From Verrucosispora sp. WMMD573 (GTDB lineage: Bacteria; Actinomycetota; Actinomycetes; Mycobacteriales; Micromonosporaceae), in assembly GCF_027497175.1 (NCBI RefSeq), contig NZ_CP114901.1:4340001-4404000 (forward strand): 64,000 nt of DNA, given 5' to 3'. Shown here piece after piece: positions 10,262-19,054 of the stretch. The position numbers and the translations under genes are program-made. The notes under the pieces were generated by a model. The model saw nothing but the letters and a program-made list of their open reading frames with translations. It did not search any database and had not been told where the DNA came from. The stretch's first letter is position 1, and the number at the start of each line of letters is the position of its first letter.

Positions 10262-11389
10262 CTAGCGGCCCCATCCACGGGCCACAGCGAGCGGGTCACC
10301 GGTCGTGAAGTCGGGCGGATCGTGCATGAGGAAGTCGCGGTGGCTGATGTTCCACGCGTAGGCGCCGGCCATCCCGAACACGAGGAGGTCCCCGACGGCG
10401 ATCGGGTCGCTGTCGGCGTCGCGGGCCAGCACGTCCTTGGGCGTGCAGAGCTGGCCGACGACGCTGACCGGGCCACCGTCGGTACGCGGCCCGTCGCCGC
10501 CCCGGGGCACCACCGTGTACGGCTGCGAGTGCCCCTTGGCCGCCGGAGTCCGCAGGTGGTGGGTGCCGCCGGCCACGATCACGAACCACTGGCCGTGGGA
10601 CCGCTTCACGTCGATCACCTCGGTGACGTACGACCCGCAGTAGACCGCCACGGCGCGGCCGGGCTCGATCCGGAGCCGAACTCCCGGGTAGGCGTCCGAC
10701 ACCTCGCCGAGCAGCCGACCGTAGCTCGGCCAGTCGAAGCGGTGCTCCGGGCGGCGGTAGTCGACGGCCATGCCGCCGCCGACGTTGACCTCCTCGGCGC
10801 GTACCCGCCGCACCGCCCAGTCGGTCACCTCGCGCGCCACCCCGGCGGCGGTCGTCGCGTCGAGCCCGCTGGCCAGGTGGGCGTGCACGCCACGGACCCG
10901 GACCCCGTCCGGCGGGTCGGCCGCGAGCCGGACCGCCTCCGCCGGGTCCATGCCGAACGGGCTCGCCTGTCCGCCCATCACCAGGACCGCGCCCGGCGTC
11001 GCGACCGGCAGGTTCACCCGCAGCAGCACATCGACGGTACGCCCGGCGGCCCACGCCAGGGCGGCCAGCCGGTGCAGTTCGGCGACGGACTCGACGTGTA
11101 CCCGGTGCACGTCGGCGGCCAGCGCCGCCGAAAGATCCGCGTCGGTCTTGCCCGGCCCGGCGAAGGCGGCCACCCGCCGCCCGGGCAGCACACCCGCGAG
11201 GTGCCGCAGTTCGCCCCGGCTGGCCGCCTCGAAACCGTCGACCGTGGCCGCCAGGGTGCGCAGCATCCCCGGGTCGGGATTGGCCTTGACCGCGTAGAGC
11301 AGCTCGACCCGTTCCGGCAGGGCCGCCCGGACGGCAGCCGCGTGCGTGGCCAGGGCGGCGAGATCGTAGACGTACGTCGGTCGGGTCAT
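10262..11389 (-). CDS. Type III PLP-dependent decarboxylase of siderophore biosynthesis (SbnH-like)
   Basis: The 375-residue protein belongs to the alanine-racemase-fold (ornithine/diaminopimelate/carboxynorspermidine) decarboxylases. The PLP lysine is K35 in YAVKANPD; the phosphate-binding glycines are in VNVGGGMAVDY; RIEPGRA and GQLCTPKDVLARD give the substrate-site Arg and the catalytic Cys/Asp pair. In the staphyloferrin B pathway a homologue (SbnH) decarboxylates a citryl-diaminopropionate intermediate between two IucA/IucC steps. Its position here next to two such synthetases makes a similar role likely. It overlaps the preceding synthetase gene by four bases. The exact substrate cannot be read from the sequence. 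Confidence 0.88.
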   Translation of the reverse strand: MTRPTYVYDLAALATHAAAVRAALPERVELLYAVKANPDPGMLRTLAATVDGFEAASRGELRHLAGVLPGRRVAAFAGPGKTDADLSAALAADVHRVHVESVAELHRLAALAWAAGRTVDVLLRVNLPVATPGAVLVMGGQASPFGMDPAEAVRLAADPPDGVRVRGVHAHLASGLDATTAAGVAREVTDWAVRRVRAEEVNVGGGMAVDYRRPEHRFDWPSYGRLLGEVSDAYPGVRLRIEPGRAVAVYCGSYVTEVIDVKRSHGQWFVIVAGGTHHLRTPAAKGHSQPYTVVPRGGDGPRTDGGPVSVVGQLCTPKDVLARDADSDPIAVGDLLVFGMAGAYAWNISHRDFLMHDPPDFTTGDPLAVARGWGR

Positions 11390-13053
11390 TCGGCACCGCC
11401 GAGCGGGTTGGGCACCTCGACGTAGGTCGCCTGCTGGTCGGCGGCCCGGTGCCAGCGGACCAACAGGTTCGCCTTCGCGGCGAGCGGAGCGCCGTGCAGC
11501 AGCGGGGTCAGCTCGGCCGGCTCACCCAGCTGCGCGTACGCCGTCTCGACGGCTCGCCGGACCGTCTGCCACAGCCGTGGCTCGGTGCCGGGGTGGCCGT
11601 CGGCGAGCGCACCGGCGAGACCGGCGAGATGGTTGACGAACAGGCAGTAGACGACGCGCCGGGCCGCCTGTGCGGAGGTGTAGGCGGCCTGCCGGGGAAC
11701 CCGATCGGGCCAAACGGCCAACCGTCCGAGATCGAGCTTCAGCCCTTCGAGGTCACGCAGGATCAGGCGGACCGGGCGACCATCCGGATCCAGCACCACC
11801 AGCACGTTCTGCAGGTGGGCCTCATGGACCACGCCGTGGCCGAGCCACAGGCGCAGCACTGCGGGCACCAGCAGCTCGACGTAGGCCCGCCACCAGTCGA
11901 ACGGGTCCGGCACGGTCAGCGGCGCGTTGGCCAGTGCCGCCGCCAACACCACCCGTTCGCCCGGCCGCAGATGCTCGCGTACCCCGGTCCGCAGGATGGT
12001 GCCGTACGCCTCGTCCGCCCCGGGCAGGTCGACGGTCCGGTAGCCGGGCTCCCGCAGCAATCCGACCCGCGCGGGAAGCGGCACACCGGACAGGAACCGG
12101 GTCAACGCCACCGCTCCGGTCAACTCGTAGCGGGCGTTCTTGCGCAGGCAGTTGGTGATGCGTACGTGCAGGCTGGTCTTGAGGAACAGGTCGACCGAGG
12201 GGGCGTAGAGCGTACGGACGCTCGCGGTCGGGCGGACCGGTACGCCGGCCGGGCCGAGCCGGCGCAACCTCGGATCGGTAGGTGGCATCAGGTCCAACTG
12301 CCACGGGTGCACCGGCAGCAGGTGGTGACCGGGTGGCGCGTCCGGCGGATCCAGCGGCGCGATCAGCTCGTCGACCGGCCCGTCGCCCGCCACCAGGTCG
12401 GCGGGCACGGCGAGCCAGTCCAGCCGGAAGGTGCTGCGCAGCTCCGGGGCGTAGCGACGCCAGCTCGCCGGATCACCACTGCGCCACTTCGGACTGGGGT
12501 GATGCGGGTGGCCGTGTACGAGGGACTGTTCGGAGTCGACATAGCTGTCGACCGCCGGGTCCCCGGTCGGGGTGGGGTCGCTGGACGGGCGTTGCCGCAA
12601 CAGGGTGGCCAACGCGTTCCGGCTACCGAGCACCTGTTCGACGAACTCGTCGTTAGGCAGCGCGGTGCGGGCGGTCAGCTCGGCGGCGAGCAACCGGGCG
12701 AGCTGTGCGCCGTCGACCGGCACGTCGGCGTCCGCCGAGCCGTCGCCCAGCCTGTCGGCGGCCGGCGGATCCGGCACGGCCGGGTGGTGGTGGGCGACCG
12801 GTGTCGCCGCTGGCCGGCAGTGGACCGGGCCGACGTAGCGGTGCGCCAGCACGGGGGAGAGCCGGGCCAGCCGGCAGGAGAGCGTCAGCCCCAGGTGCGG
12901 CAACCGGATCCGGAGCTGCCCGCCCACGGTCTCGGCCGCACCGTCGGGCGCGGCCACCTCCCGCAGGTAGCAGGAGAGCAGGGTGTGCGTGGTGGCCAGA
13001 TCGGCGGCGCGTTCCGCCGGCCCGGCGGTGGCCTCGGCGGTCTGCGGCGTCAC
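11386..13053 (-). CDS. IucA/IucC-family NIS siderophore synthetase (second copy)
   Basis: The protein has 555 residues. NRPS-independent siderophore synthetases adenylate a carboxylic acid such as citrate and join it to an amine or alcohol. The family core is visible: HGHPHHPSPKWRSG (ATP site His and Lys), LLPVHPWQ, PTASVRTLY, KTSLHVRITNCLRKN, and a C-terminal domain with AHLQNVLVVLD and LILRDLEG. Its start overlaps the stop of the other synthetase gene, and its stop overlaps the decarboxylase start, so the three are translated together. Whether it is type A, B or C cannot be decided by eye. Confidence 0.93.
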   Translation of the reverse strand: MTPQTAEATAGPAERAADLATTHTLLSCYLREVAAPDGAAETVGGQLRIRLPHLGLTLSCRLARLSPVLAHRYVGPVHCRPAATPVAHHHPAVPDPPAADRLGDGSADADVPVDGAQLARLLAAELTARTALPNDEFVEQVLGSRNALATLLRQRPSSDPTPTGDPAVDSYVDSEQSLVHGHPHHPSPKWRSGDPASWRRYAPELRSTFRLDWLAVPADLVAGDGPVDELIAPLDPPDAPPGHHLLPVHPWQLDLMPPTDPRLRRLGPAGVPVRPTASVRTLYAPSVDLFLKTSLHVRITNCLRKNARYELTGAVALTRFLSGVPLPARVGLLREPGYRTVDLPGADEAYGTILRTGVREHLRPGERVVLAAALANAPLTVPDPFDWWRAYVELLVPAVLRLWLGHGVVHEAHLQNVLVVLDPDGRPVRLILRDLEGLKLDLGRLAVWPDRVPRQAAYTSAQAARRVVYCLFVNHLAGLAGALADGHPGTEPRLWQTVRRAVETAYAQLGEPAELTPLLHGAPLAAKANLLVRWHRAADQQATYVEVPNPLGGAE

Positions 13054-14672
13054 GCGGCGTTCCGCAGGTAGTTGGGTCCGGTGCGGTGGTAGAACTTGTT
13101 CACGTCGGTGCAGCCGATCCGCTGCTTGGGCAGCAGCGTGCCGGCGGTCAGCATCGCCTTGACCGGCAACCGGTCGGCGGCCAGGACGCGGTCGGCCAGC
13201 TCTCGTGCGGCGGGTGTGTCACCCCACCGGTCGCGGGCGGCGCGCAGCCGGGGCGCGAGGGCCTCGGCCGGTGAGGGCACGGCGACCCCCTGGTCCGCCA
13301 GGGCCAGCAGGGGGGCCGCCGCCGCCAGGTGAAGGGTGATCGTGACGAACATGTCGGCCAGCTCCCCGGGATGGCGGATCCACATCCGCTGATCGCGCAG
13401 TCGGACCGTGCCCGCGTGCCGGGGGTCCAGCCGGGCGCCGTCGTTGTCCTTGTACAACAGCCGGAGCGAACCGTCGGACGGTAGGACCAGATGGATGTTC
13501 TGCGGATGTGCTTCCAACGCCACTCCGTACCGTAACCACAGGCACACGTGCCAGTCGAGCAGGAGATCCAGATAGGACCCGAGGAGGCGAGTCGGGTCGG
13601 CACCGCCGATCCGCTGGGCGACAGTGCCGGCGGTGGGATCCGCCGCGGCGAGCGCGGCCACCGGTACCACGGTCGCCCGCTCCAGCCCGGCGGGTAGCCG
13701 GCGCAGCACAAAGGACCGCAGCTCGTCGTCGTCGCAGTGACCGAAGACGCTCTCGTCGGCGTGTGTGATCCGGTCGGCGAAGCGCGGCTGCTCCGCGGCG
13801 ATGCGGTCGAGCAGCGCGGCCACCGCCGCGCCGTCGGAGAGCGCGTCCGGTGCGAGGGTACGGCGGTTGCGGGCACCCAGAGTCGCGGTCGGCAGCGGCA
13901 GTTTCAGGTGGGTCGTCGGATCGCTGTCCAGGGCGACGGTACGCATCGACAGGGTGGGTCGCACGGTGATCTCCGGTACGTCGAGCACCGGCAGGCCCGA
14001 CCGGTCGGCGGTCAGCGGGTGCACCGGCAGCAGCACCTCCCCGTTCTGGCGTGGCGTCGGCCACCAGGCGGGCAGCCGCCCGTTGAGCCGCAGGGCCCGG
14101 GCCGGTACGGGCAGCCAACGCAGGGCGAACGTGGGGGCGTGCTCGGGTGCGTACCGGAGCAGCTCGGTCTCGTCCAGGCCGTGCCGGCACCGGTCGGTGG
14201 GGTAGACGGCATGGCCGGCGTGGGCGGCGAGCACGTCGTCGAGGAGCGCGCCGCCGAAGCCGGTGAGCGGGTCGACCCGGGCGGCGGCGATCCGGGCGTA
14301 CGTGTCGGGCCGGGTGGTCTCGGCCAGCCGGCGGGCGAGCAGGTCCTGCCGGCATTCGTCGGTGAAGGCGCGCCACCCCTGCTCGGCCTCGACGTCGTCG
14401 TACGGCGCGAGCAGCTCCAACAGGCCCGCCAGCGTGTCCACCCGGTGTGGCGCCCGACCGGGCGGGTGCACGTGCAGTTCGGCGTGGGCGAGGCGGACGG
14501 CGTGTTGGAAGCCGTCGGGACGGACCGGAAGGCGTAATCGGCCGGCGCGGTGCGGTGCCTGCCACCAGCCGGGGCCGTCGGGGCCGCCGCCGCTGCTCAG
14601 GCCGAGGTGGTCCTCGCGCAGCAGGGCGTCCAGCACCCGGCGGAACAGCTGCTGCTCCACCGGATCGGTCAC
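13050..14672 (-). CDS. IucA/IucC-family NIS siderophore synthetase (first copy)
   Basis: The second NIS synthetase of the operon has 540 residues. Motifs include LLPVHPLTADR, RPTLSMRTVAL, THLKLPLPTATLGARNRRT and the C-terminal EAHPQNIHLVL and YKDNDGARL. The N-terminal HGHPxHP motif is less clear than in its neighbour (GHAVYPTDRCRHGLDE takes that place), so its acid substrate may differ. Two synthetases usually act in turn on the two free carboxylates of citrate or of an analogue. The gene overlaps those on both sides by four bases. Confidence 0.9.
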   Translation of the reverse strand: MTDPVEQQLFRRVLDALLREDHLGLSSGGGPDGPGWWQAPHRAGRLRLPVRPDGFQHAVRLAHAELHVHPPGRAPHRVDTLAGLLELLAPYDDVEAEQGWRAFTDECRQDLLARRLAETTRPDTYARIAAARVDPLTGFGGALLDDVLAAHAGHAVYPTDRCRHGLDETELLRYAPEHAPTFALRWLPVPARALRLNGRLPAWWPTPRQNGEVLLPVHPLTADRSGLPVLDVPEITVRPTLSMRTVALDSDPTTHLKLPLPTATLGARNRRTLAPDALSDGAAVAALLDRIAAEQPRFADRITHADESVFGHCDDDELRSFVLRRLPAGLERATVVPVAALAAADPTAGTVAQRIGGADPTRLLGSYLDLLLDWHVCLWLRYGVALEAHPQNIHLVLPSDGSLRLLYKDNDGARLDPRHAGTVRLRDQRMWIRHPGELADMFVTITLHLAAAAPLLALADQGVAVPSPAEALAPRLRAARDRWGDTPAARELADRVLAADRLPVKAMLTAGTLLPKQRIGCTDVNKFYHRTGPNYLRNAA

Positions 14673-15841
14673 GTGTCGATCACCCAGTCCAGTCCGGCGC
14701 GGAACTCGACGAGCGCGCGGCGCACCACGGCCGGATCCGACCCGATGGCGTGCAGGACGGCCAGGTAGTCGCGGTTGGTGCCGGTGTGCTCGGCGGTGGT
14801 CCCGATCGGCCGCAGCGGGCGGCAGCCGAGCCGGACCCCGTCGCGTACCGCGTCGATCGGACCGGGGGCGGCGACGAGGGTGCCGCCGCGCTCGGCGCAG
14901 ACGTACTCCACCCGGGCGGTCTGTTCGATCGCGGCCGGGTCGGGCAGACCGAGGTCGGCGACGGATTCGCCGAGGTGCAGCCGGATGACGTACTCGAACA
15001 GCGGCACGTCGAGCAGCTCGGCCAGGATGAGATCCATCCGGTCACCGATCAACCGGTCGTTGACCTCGATGAGCCGAGGTCGCTCCCGGTGCATGACGAA
15101 CTCGGTGTGGCAGGGGCCGAACCGTACCCCGAGCGCGTCCAGCTGAGCCCGCAGCCGCTCGGCCGTCGCCGGAGTTGCCGGTGCCCATTCCAGGCACAGC
15201 TCGGTGAAGGTGGGCGGCGGGCCGAGCGTGGTACGCCAGCCACCGAGCACGGCCAGCGTCCCGGCGTCTCCGAGGGTGTCGTGGGTGCGGACCTCGCCCG
15301 GCAGGTACTCCTCCACCACCAGTGCCGCGTCCGGTCGGCGACGGCGGATCTCGGTCACCCGCCGGGCCAGCTCGTCCGCGTCGGTGACCAGGTAGGCGTC
15401 CTCGCTGGCGACGCCGTCACGCGGCTTGACCACAGCGGGGAAGACGTCGGACGTCGGTGGCTGCCCCGGCGCGAGGCGCTGGGCGTGGACCACGTCGAGA
15501 CCGGCGTCGGCGACGGCCTGCCGGGTGGCGGCCTTGTCCTTGCAGCGTCGCGCCGACTCGGGATCCTTACCGGGCAGGCCGAGACGACGGGCGGCGAGCG
15601 CCGTCGGGGCCTGTAGGTGATCGCTGTTGGAGAAGAGTCCCACCGCGGCTGGCCCGTTCCGGACCACCTCGGTGACAGCCTGGGGGTCCCGCACCGGGCA
15701 GCTCCGCGTCGGCACCGTCGTGGGCCAGTCGTCGGGCCGGTCGGTCAGCACGGTGACCGGCACGCCGAGCGTGTCGGCGGCCGGCAGCAGGCCGTCCAGC
15801 ACGGAGTCGGTCGGATTGAGAGCGGTCAGGTACAGCATCAC
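14669..15841 (-). CDS. ATP-grasp carboxylate-amine ligase in siderophore operon
   Basis: The 390-residue protein has the ATP-grasp plan: SARRCKDKAATRQAV before the first ATP-binding loop, FPAVVKPRDGVASEDAY (lysine that holds the nucleotide), LVVEEYLPGE, and the metal-binding segment TEFVMHRERPRLIEVNDR with the paired acid and Asn. ATP-grasp ligases form amide bonds through acyl-phosphates, so this enzyme can add a second kind of coupling to the NIS pathway, for example an amino acid to a carboxylate (inference). GTG at 15841 and ATG at 15838 are both possible starts; neither has a strong ribosome site. Confidence 0.85.
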   Translation of the reverse strand: MMLYLTALNPTDSVLDGLLPAADTLGVPVTVLTDRPDDWPTTVPTRSCPVRDPQAVTEVVRNGPAAVGLFSNSDHLQAPTALAARRLGLPGKDPESARRCKDKAATRQAVADAGLDVVHAQRLAPGQPPTSDVFPAVVKPRDGVASEDAYLVTDADELARRVTEIRRRRPDAALVVEEYLPGEVRTHDTLGDAGTLAVLGGWRTTLGPPPTFTELCLEWAPATPATAERLRAQLDALGVRFGPCHTEFVMHRERPRLIEVNDRLIGDRMDLILAELLDVPLFEYVIRLHLGESVADLGLPDPAAIEQTARVEYVCAERGGTLVAAPGPIDAVRDGVRLGCRPLRPIGTTAEHTGTNRDYLAVLHAIGSDPAVVRRALVEFRAGLDWVIDT

Positions 15842-15863
15842 GAGCCGGCTCGGTGATGAGCCG

Positions 15864-16637
15864 TCACCGAGCGCGCCAGTAGGCCAGCGCCGCCACCTGC
15901 TCCTTGCCGACGCCCAGCCCTCGCCGCAGGTGTTTGACGATGCTGCGGGTGCTGGCCGCCTCGCAGGCCACCCAGTACAGGCCGTCCTCCTGAGCGGCGG
16001 TCAGGGCGGTGGTGACGGTGTCCACCAGGTGTTGGCCCTCGTCGCGGCGTGGCACCCACACCACCTCGTCGTGTGGCCGGGTACGCAGCGGCAGGTTCCG
16101 CTCGCCATCGTGGGCGTACTCGAGCCAGATGCTGGCCGACACCGGCCCGGCGGCGTCGAGCAGGCTGTTGACCGCGGGCAGGGACGCCGCGTCGCCGATC
16201 AGGTAGAGCCGGCCGGGCGCCGGTTCGGGGAGCGTGAAGGAGCTGCCCTGCACGGTCGCCTCGATGGTGTCTCCGGGCCGTGCTGTCGTGGCCCAGCGCG
16301 CCGCGCAGCCGTCGTGCAGGGCGAACACGAGCTGGAAGCGCCCGCTGTCCGCGTCCGGGTCGACAAGGGTGTACGCCCGTTGGTGGGGTCGACCCTCGTT
16401 GTCGAACCACAGCCGGATCCACATGGTGGGGTGCACACCGCAGGTACGCAGCAGGTCGCCCCCGTCGACGAGCAGCCGCTGGTAGCGGTCTCCGACGGGT
16501 TCGTTCTCCAGGACGGTCAGCTCAAAGTTCCGGCCCCCGAACGCCTTGAGTACGAGGGCTTCCCAGTTGCGTTTCACACGGTTCTCCACTGTGGATGCGG
16601 TTCGGGTGACGAAGAGCCTGCCGACCCTCGATGGCAC
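15864..16637 (-). CDS. Siderophore-interacting protein, FAD-dependent ferric reductase
   Basis: The 257-residue protein belongs to the ViuB/YqjH family, which reduces ferric siderophores in the cytoplasm to release ferrous iron. Features are RAYTLVDPDADSGRFQLVF (FAD-binding barrel, RxYT motif), PGDTIEATVQGSSF, YLIGDAASLPAVNSLL (NAD(P)H-binding side) and the C-terminal VACEAASTRSIVKHLRR. A GTG start at 16637 is used; a GTG about 18 codons further in is possible. It is the second gene of the operon, 22 bases before the ATP-grasp gene. Confidence 0.92.
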   Translation of the reverse strand: MPSRVGRLFVTRTASTVENRVKRNWEALVLKAFGGRNFELTVLENEPVGDRYQRLLVDGGDLLRTCGVHPTMWIRLWFDNEGRPHQRAYTLVDPDADSGRFQLVFALHDGCAARWATTARPGDTIEATVQGSSFTLPEPAPGRLYLIGDAASLPAVNSLLDAAGPVSASIWLEYAHDGERNLPLRTRPHDEVVWVPRRDEGQHLVDTVTTALTAAQEDGLYWVACEAASTRSIVKHLRRGLGVGKEQVAALAYWRAR

Positions 16638-16677
16638 GTCCCTGGGCGACTGCCGACGGGCGGGCGTGGGCGTCGGC

Positions 16678-17253
16678 TCAGGGCCGGTTGGCCAGTGGCA
16701 GTGCCCGCACCAACATCCGGTGCGAGCGCCAGCCGGGGAACGGCACGAGGTCGCCGACGTGGTCGAACCCGGTTCGTTGCAGCGCGTGCCACACCCGGGT
16801 GTTGGTCTCGGCGACGGCGAGTGACACCCGCTCCTCGCGCCGTCGGGCCAGCAACTCGACCGTCATCCGGAACCCGAGACGGTGGCGGCGGTACTCGGGC
16901 AGCACGAACGCCTCGCAGACCGCGAAGGTGCGGCCCGGCCACTCGACCGCCAGGTCGGGATCCTTGACGGAGGTCAGGTCACGCCACCAGAGGGTCTCCG
17001 GTGGTAGCGGGCAACCCATGACCGTCCCCACGAGCCGGCCGTCGACGTACCCGAGCGCCGCCTCGAAACCGGGGGCCTCGGCGGTCCACCAGAGGCGTTC
17101 CTCCACCGTCGGCACGGTGTGGTCGACCAGGTGCAGGTCGGCGGCGTGCACGCGGCGGTAGACCTCGGCCAGCGCCGGGATGTCGACCTGGTCGGTGGTG
17201 ACGACGGCACTGTCCAGACCGTCGATCGCCTCGGACGCGGTGAGCGACGACAT
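16678..17253 (-). CDS. GNAT-family N-acetyltransferase, first gene of siderophore operon
   Basis: The protein has 191 residues with a GNAT fold: CEAFVLPEYRRHRLGFRM is the acetyl-CoA pyrophosphate loop, and AVAETNTRVWHALQRTGFD is motif B. It is not obviously an IucB-type hydroxylysine acetyltransferase. It may acylate an amine precursor or modify the finished siderophore; both are inferences from position. The gene starts just downstream of the iron box at 17273-17290 and is expected to be induced when iron is low. Confidence 0.82.
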   Translation of the reverse strand: MSSLTASEAIDGLDSAVVTTDQVDIPALAEVYRRVHAADLHLVDHTVPTVEERLWWTAEAPGFEAALGYVDGRLVGTVMGCPLPPETLWWRDLTSVKDPDLAVEWPGRTFAVCEAFVLPEYRRHRLGFRMTVELLARRREERVSLAVAETNTRVWHALQRTGFDHVGDLVPFPGWRSHRMLVRALPLANRP

Positions 17254-17272
17254 TGAACTCCTCCCGAACTTT

Positions 17273-17290
17273 GGTTAGGCATACCTAACC
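17273..17290 (-). promoter_or_regulatory. Iron box (IdeR/DmdR-type operator) of the siderophore operon
   Basis: GGTTAGGCATACCTAACC is a perfect inverted repeat with 7-base arms and a 4-base centre, closely matching the DmdR/IdeR consensus TTAGGTTAGGCTAACCTAA. It lies about 20 bases upstream of the GNAT start codon, where a bound repressor would block transcription of the siderophore operon in iron-replete cells. It overlaps the last codon of the DUF1330 gene. Confidence 0.88.
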
Positions 17291-17695
17291 AGCCGGTCGG
17301 CGTTCGGGCAAGTCTCCGTGTCGTGGCGTCCGTCCCCACGGGCGGGTGGGTTGCAGCACGGCCTCGCGCAGCGCCTCCCGCCGCAGGTGGGCGATCCGCT
17401 GGTACGCGGGATCGGCGATCATCTGACTGAACGCCCGGCGGGTCGGATAGCGCACCAGCAGGACCGCGTCCCACTGCTGACCCGCCGCGGCGATGAGGGC
17501 GTCGTCACCGTCGCCGGCGTAGACGACCTCGACTCCGTAGTGCGGCGCGACGGTCGTGGCGAAAGCCTTCGCGTACTGCTGGTACCGCGCGCGGCCGCCG
17601 TCGGCGAACCGCAGCAGATTGAGCATGACCACCGGTTCGTCAGGTCCGGCGGCGAGAAACCCGGGGGGAAGCTCGCCGTGTGGGTCCGCCGTCAT
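17285..17695 (-). CDS. DUF1330 family protein
   Basis: The 136-residue protein has a ferredoxin-like alpha-beta fold typical of DUF1330: EPVVMLNLLRFADGG, YAKAFATTVAPHYG, WDAVLLVRYPTRRAF and IADPAYQRIAHLRREAL. The ATG at 17695 is preceded by GGAGGC with good spacing, which fixes the start. Function is unknown in the family. It lies between the arsenic operon and the siderophore operon on the same strand, but the iron box sits over its stop codon, so the siderophore genes probably have their own promoter. Confidence 0.85.
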   Translation of the reverse strand: MTADPHGELPPGFLAAGPDEPVVMLNLLRFADGGRARYQQYAKAFATTVAPHYGVEVVYAGDGDDALIAAAGQQWDAVLLVRYPTRRAFSQMIADPAYQRIAHLRREALREAVLQPTRPWGRTPRHGDLPERRPAG

Positions 17696-17825
17696 CGTTG
17701 CCTCCGATCTCGGGACTGGAAGCAGTATTCCGGCATCGAGGTCAGGCCCGTCAACGAAAAGGCAGTGGGATTTTGCACTCACGGTGCATGCTTCTGACTG
17801 CGCCCGTCCGGGCGCGCGGCAGGCG

Positions 17826-18233
17826 TCAGCCGGCTGTCCGCAGGTCGGCCAGCAGCCTCTCGACCCGGGTACGGATCTCGTCGCGGATCGGGCGGACCGC
17901 CGCCACGCCCTTGCCGGCCGGGTCATCGAGCTTCCAGTCCTCGTAGCGCTTGCCGGGGAACACCGGGCAGGCATCACCGCAACCCATGGTGACGATGACG
18001 TCGGAGGACTCCGCGGTGGCGTACTCAAGGAGCTTGGGGGTCTGGTCGGTGATGTCGATGCCCACCTCGCGCATGGCCGCCACGGCTGCCGGGTTTATCG
18101 TCTCGGCGGGCGCGGAGCCGGCGGAGCGGACCTCGACGGCGTCACCGGCGAGGTGGCGCAGCCAGCCGGCGGCCATCTGGGAACGGCCGGCATTGTGTAC
18201 GCAGACGAACAGGACGCTGGGCTTGTCGGTCAC
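17826..18233 (-). CDS. arsC: Arsenate reductase, thioredoxin-coupled low-molecular-weight phosphatase type
   Basis: The 135-residue protein reduces arsenate to arsenite. The CX5R loop is CVHNAGR in VLFVCVHNAGRSQ, and the redox cysteines of the flipping helix are in MGCGDACPVFPGKRYEDW. The LDDPAG segment carries the catalytic acid. The GTG at 18233 begins exactly at the fold and has a purine-rich GAAAGG upstream. It is the last gene of the four-gene arsenic operon. Its aquaporin neighbour lies 55 bases upstream. Confidence 0.92.
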   Translation of the reverse strand: MTDKPSVLFVCVHNAGRSQMAAGWLRHLAGDAVEVRSAGSAPAETINPAAVAAMREVGIDITDQTPKLLEYATAESSDVIVTMGCGDACPVFPGKRYEDWKLDDPAGKGVAAVRPIRDEIRTRVERLLADLRTAG

Positions 18234-18288
18234 GAGGTGCCTTTCTGCGGTGCGGGGGTCGTGGCTGGCGGTCTGCCGTGCGTGGAGG

Positions 18289-19032
18289 TCATGGGTGTCG
18301 GCTCGGGGTCGCCTGGTCGTCGGCCGGCACGACCACCTGGTCGGCGGCGGCACCGGCGTCCGGGTAGAGGGCCGCCAGTAGGCCGACACCGACGGCGAGA
18401 CCGACGACCTGTGCCACCACGAAGCCCGGTACGGAGGCCGGGGCGATGCCGGCGAAGGTGTCGGTGAACGCCCGGCCGACCGTGACGGCGGGGTTGGCGA
18501 ACGACGTGGACGAGGTGAACCAGTAGGCGGCCCCGATGTAGGCGCCCACGGCGGCCGGCGCCACGGTGGCGCGGCCGGACCGGGCCAGCGCGAAGATCAG
18601 CAGGACCAGTCCGGCGGTGGCGACGACCTCACCGAGCCACAGATTGCCACCGCCGCGCTCCCGGACAGAGAGGCTGACCGCGCCCAGGCCGAACATCAGG
18701 TTGGCCAGCACCGACCCCGCGACGGCCCCGGTCACCTGCGCCGCGACGTAGCCGGCGAGCTCCCGGGGGGAGAGGCCGGCGCCCGAGCGGCGGCCGAGCA
18801 GCCAGTCGGCGGCGGAGACGACCGGATTGAAATGAGCGCCGGAGACCGGCCCGAACATCAGAATCAGTACGCCGAGGGCGAAGGCCGTGGCGATCGAGTT
18901 CTGGAGCAGTTGCAGGCCGACGTCGTCCGGGGACAGGTCGGTGGCCATGACGCCGGAGCCGACCACGGCGGTGACCAGCAGGGCGGTGCCGGTGAACTCG
19001 GCCAGCAGACGCCGCGAAAGTGCGATGGTCAT
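18289..19032 (-). CDS. MIP-family aquaglyceroporin of arsenic operon (AqpS-like)
   Basis: The 247-residue channel has six membrane segments and the two pore half-helices HFNPVVS and FANPAVTVGR (NPV and NPA boxes). In Sinorhizobium meliloti an aquaporin (AqpS) in an ars operon lets arsenite made by ArsC leave the cell. The same role is likely here because the gene sits between two arsC genes and no ArsB or Acr3 pump is present. Confidence 0.9.
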   Translation of the reverse strand: MTIALSRRLLAEFTGTALLVTAVVGSGVMATDLSPDDVGLQLLQNSIATAFALGVLILMFGPVSGAHFNPVVSAADWLLGRRSGAGLSPRELAGYVAAQVTGAVAGSVLANLMFGLGAVSLSVRERGGGNLWLGEVVATAGLVLLIFALARSGRATVAPAAVGAYIGAAYWFTSSTSFANPAVTVGRAFTDTFAGIAPASVPGFVVAQVVGLAVGVGLLAALYPDAGAAADQVVVPADDQATPSRHP

Positions 19033-19054
19033 CGGTTGTGCTTCTCCTCGATGG

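Noticed and set aside
8773..10308. A 511-codon open frame on the plus strand opposite the siderophore transport genes
   Set aside because: It runs antisense across the binding-protein and permease genes, its composition is Asp/Gln/Arg-rich as expected from the opposite strand of GC-rich coding DNA, and no domain was recognised.
11449..13071. A 540-codon plus-strand open frame opposite an IucA/IucC gene
   Set aside because: It is the exact antisense of a clear NIS synthetase with strong family motifs and shows no motif of its own.
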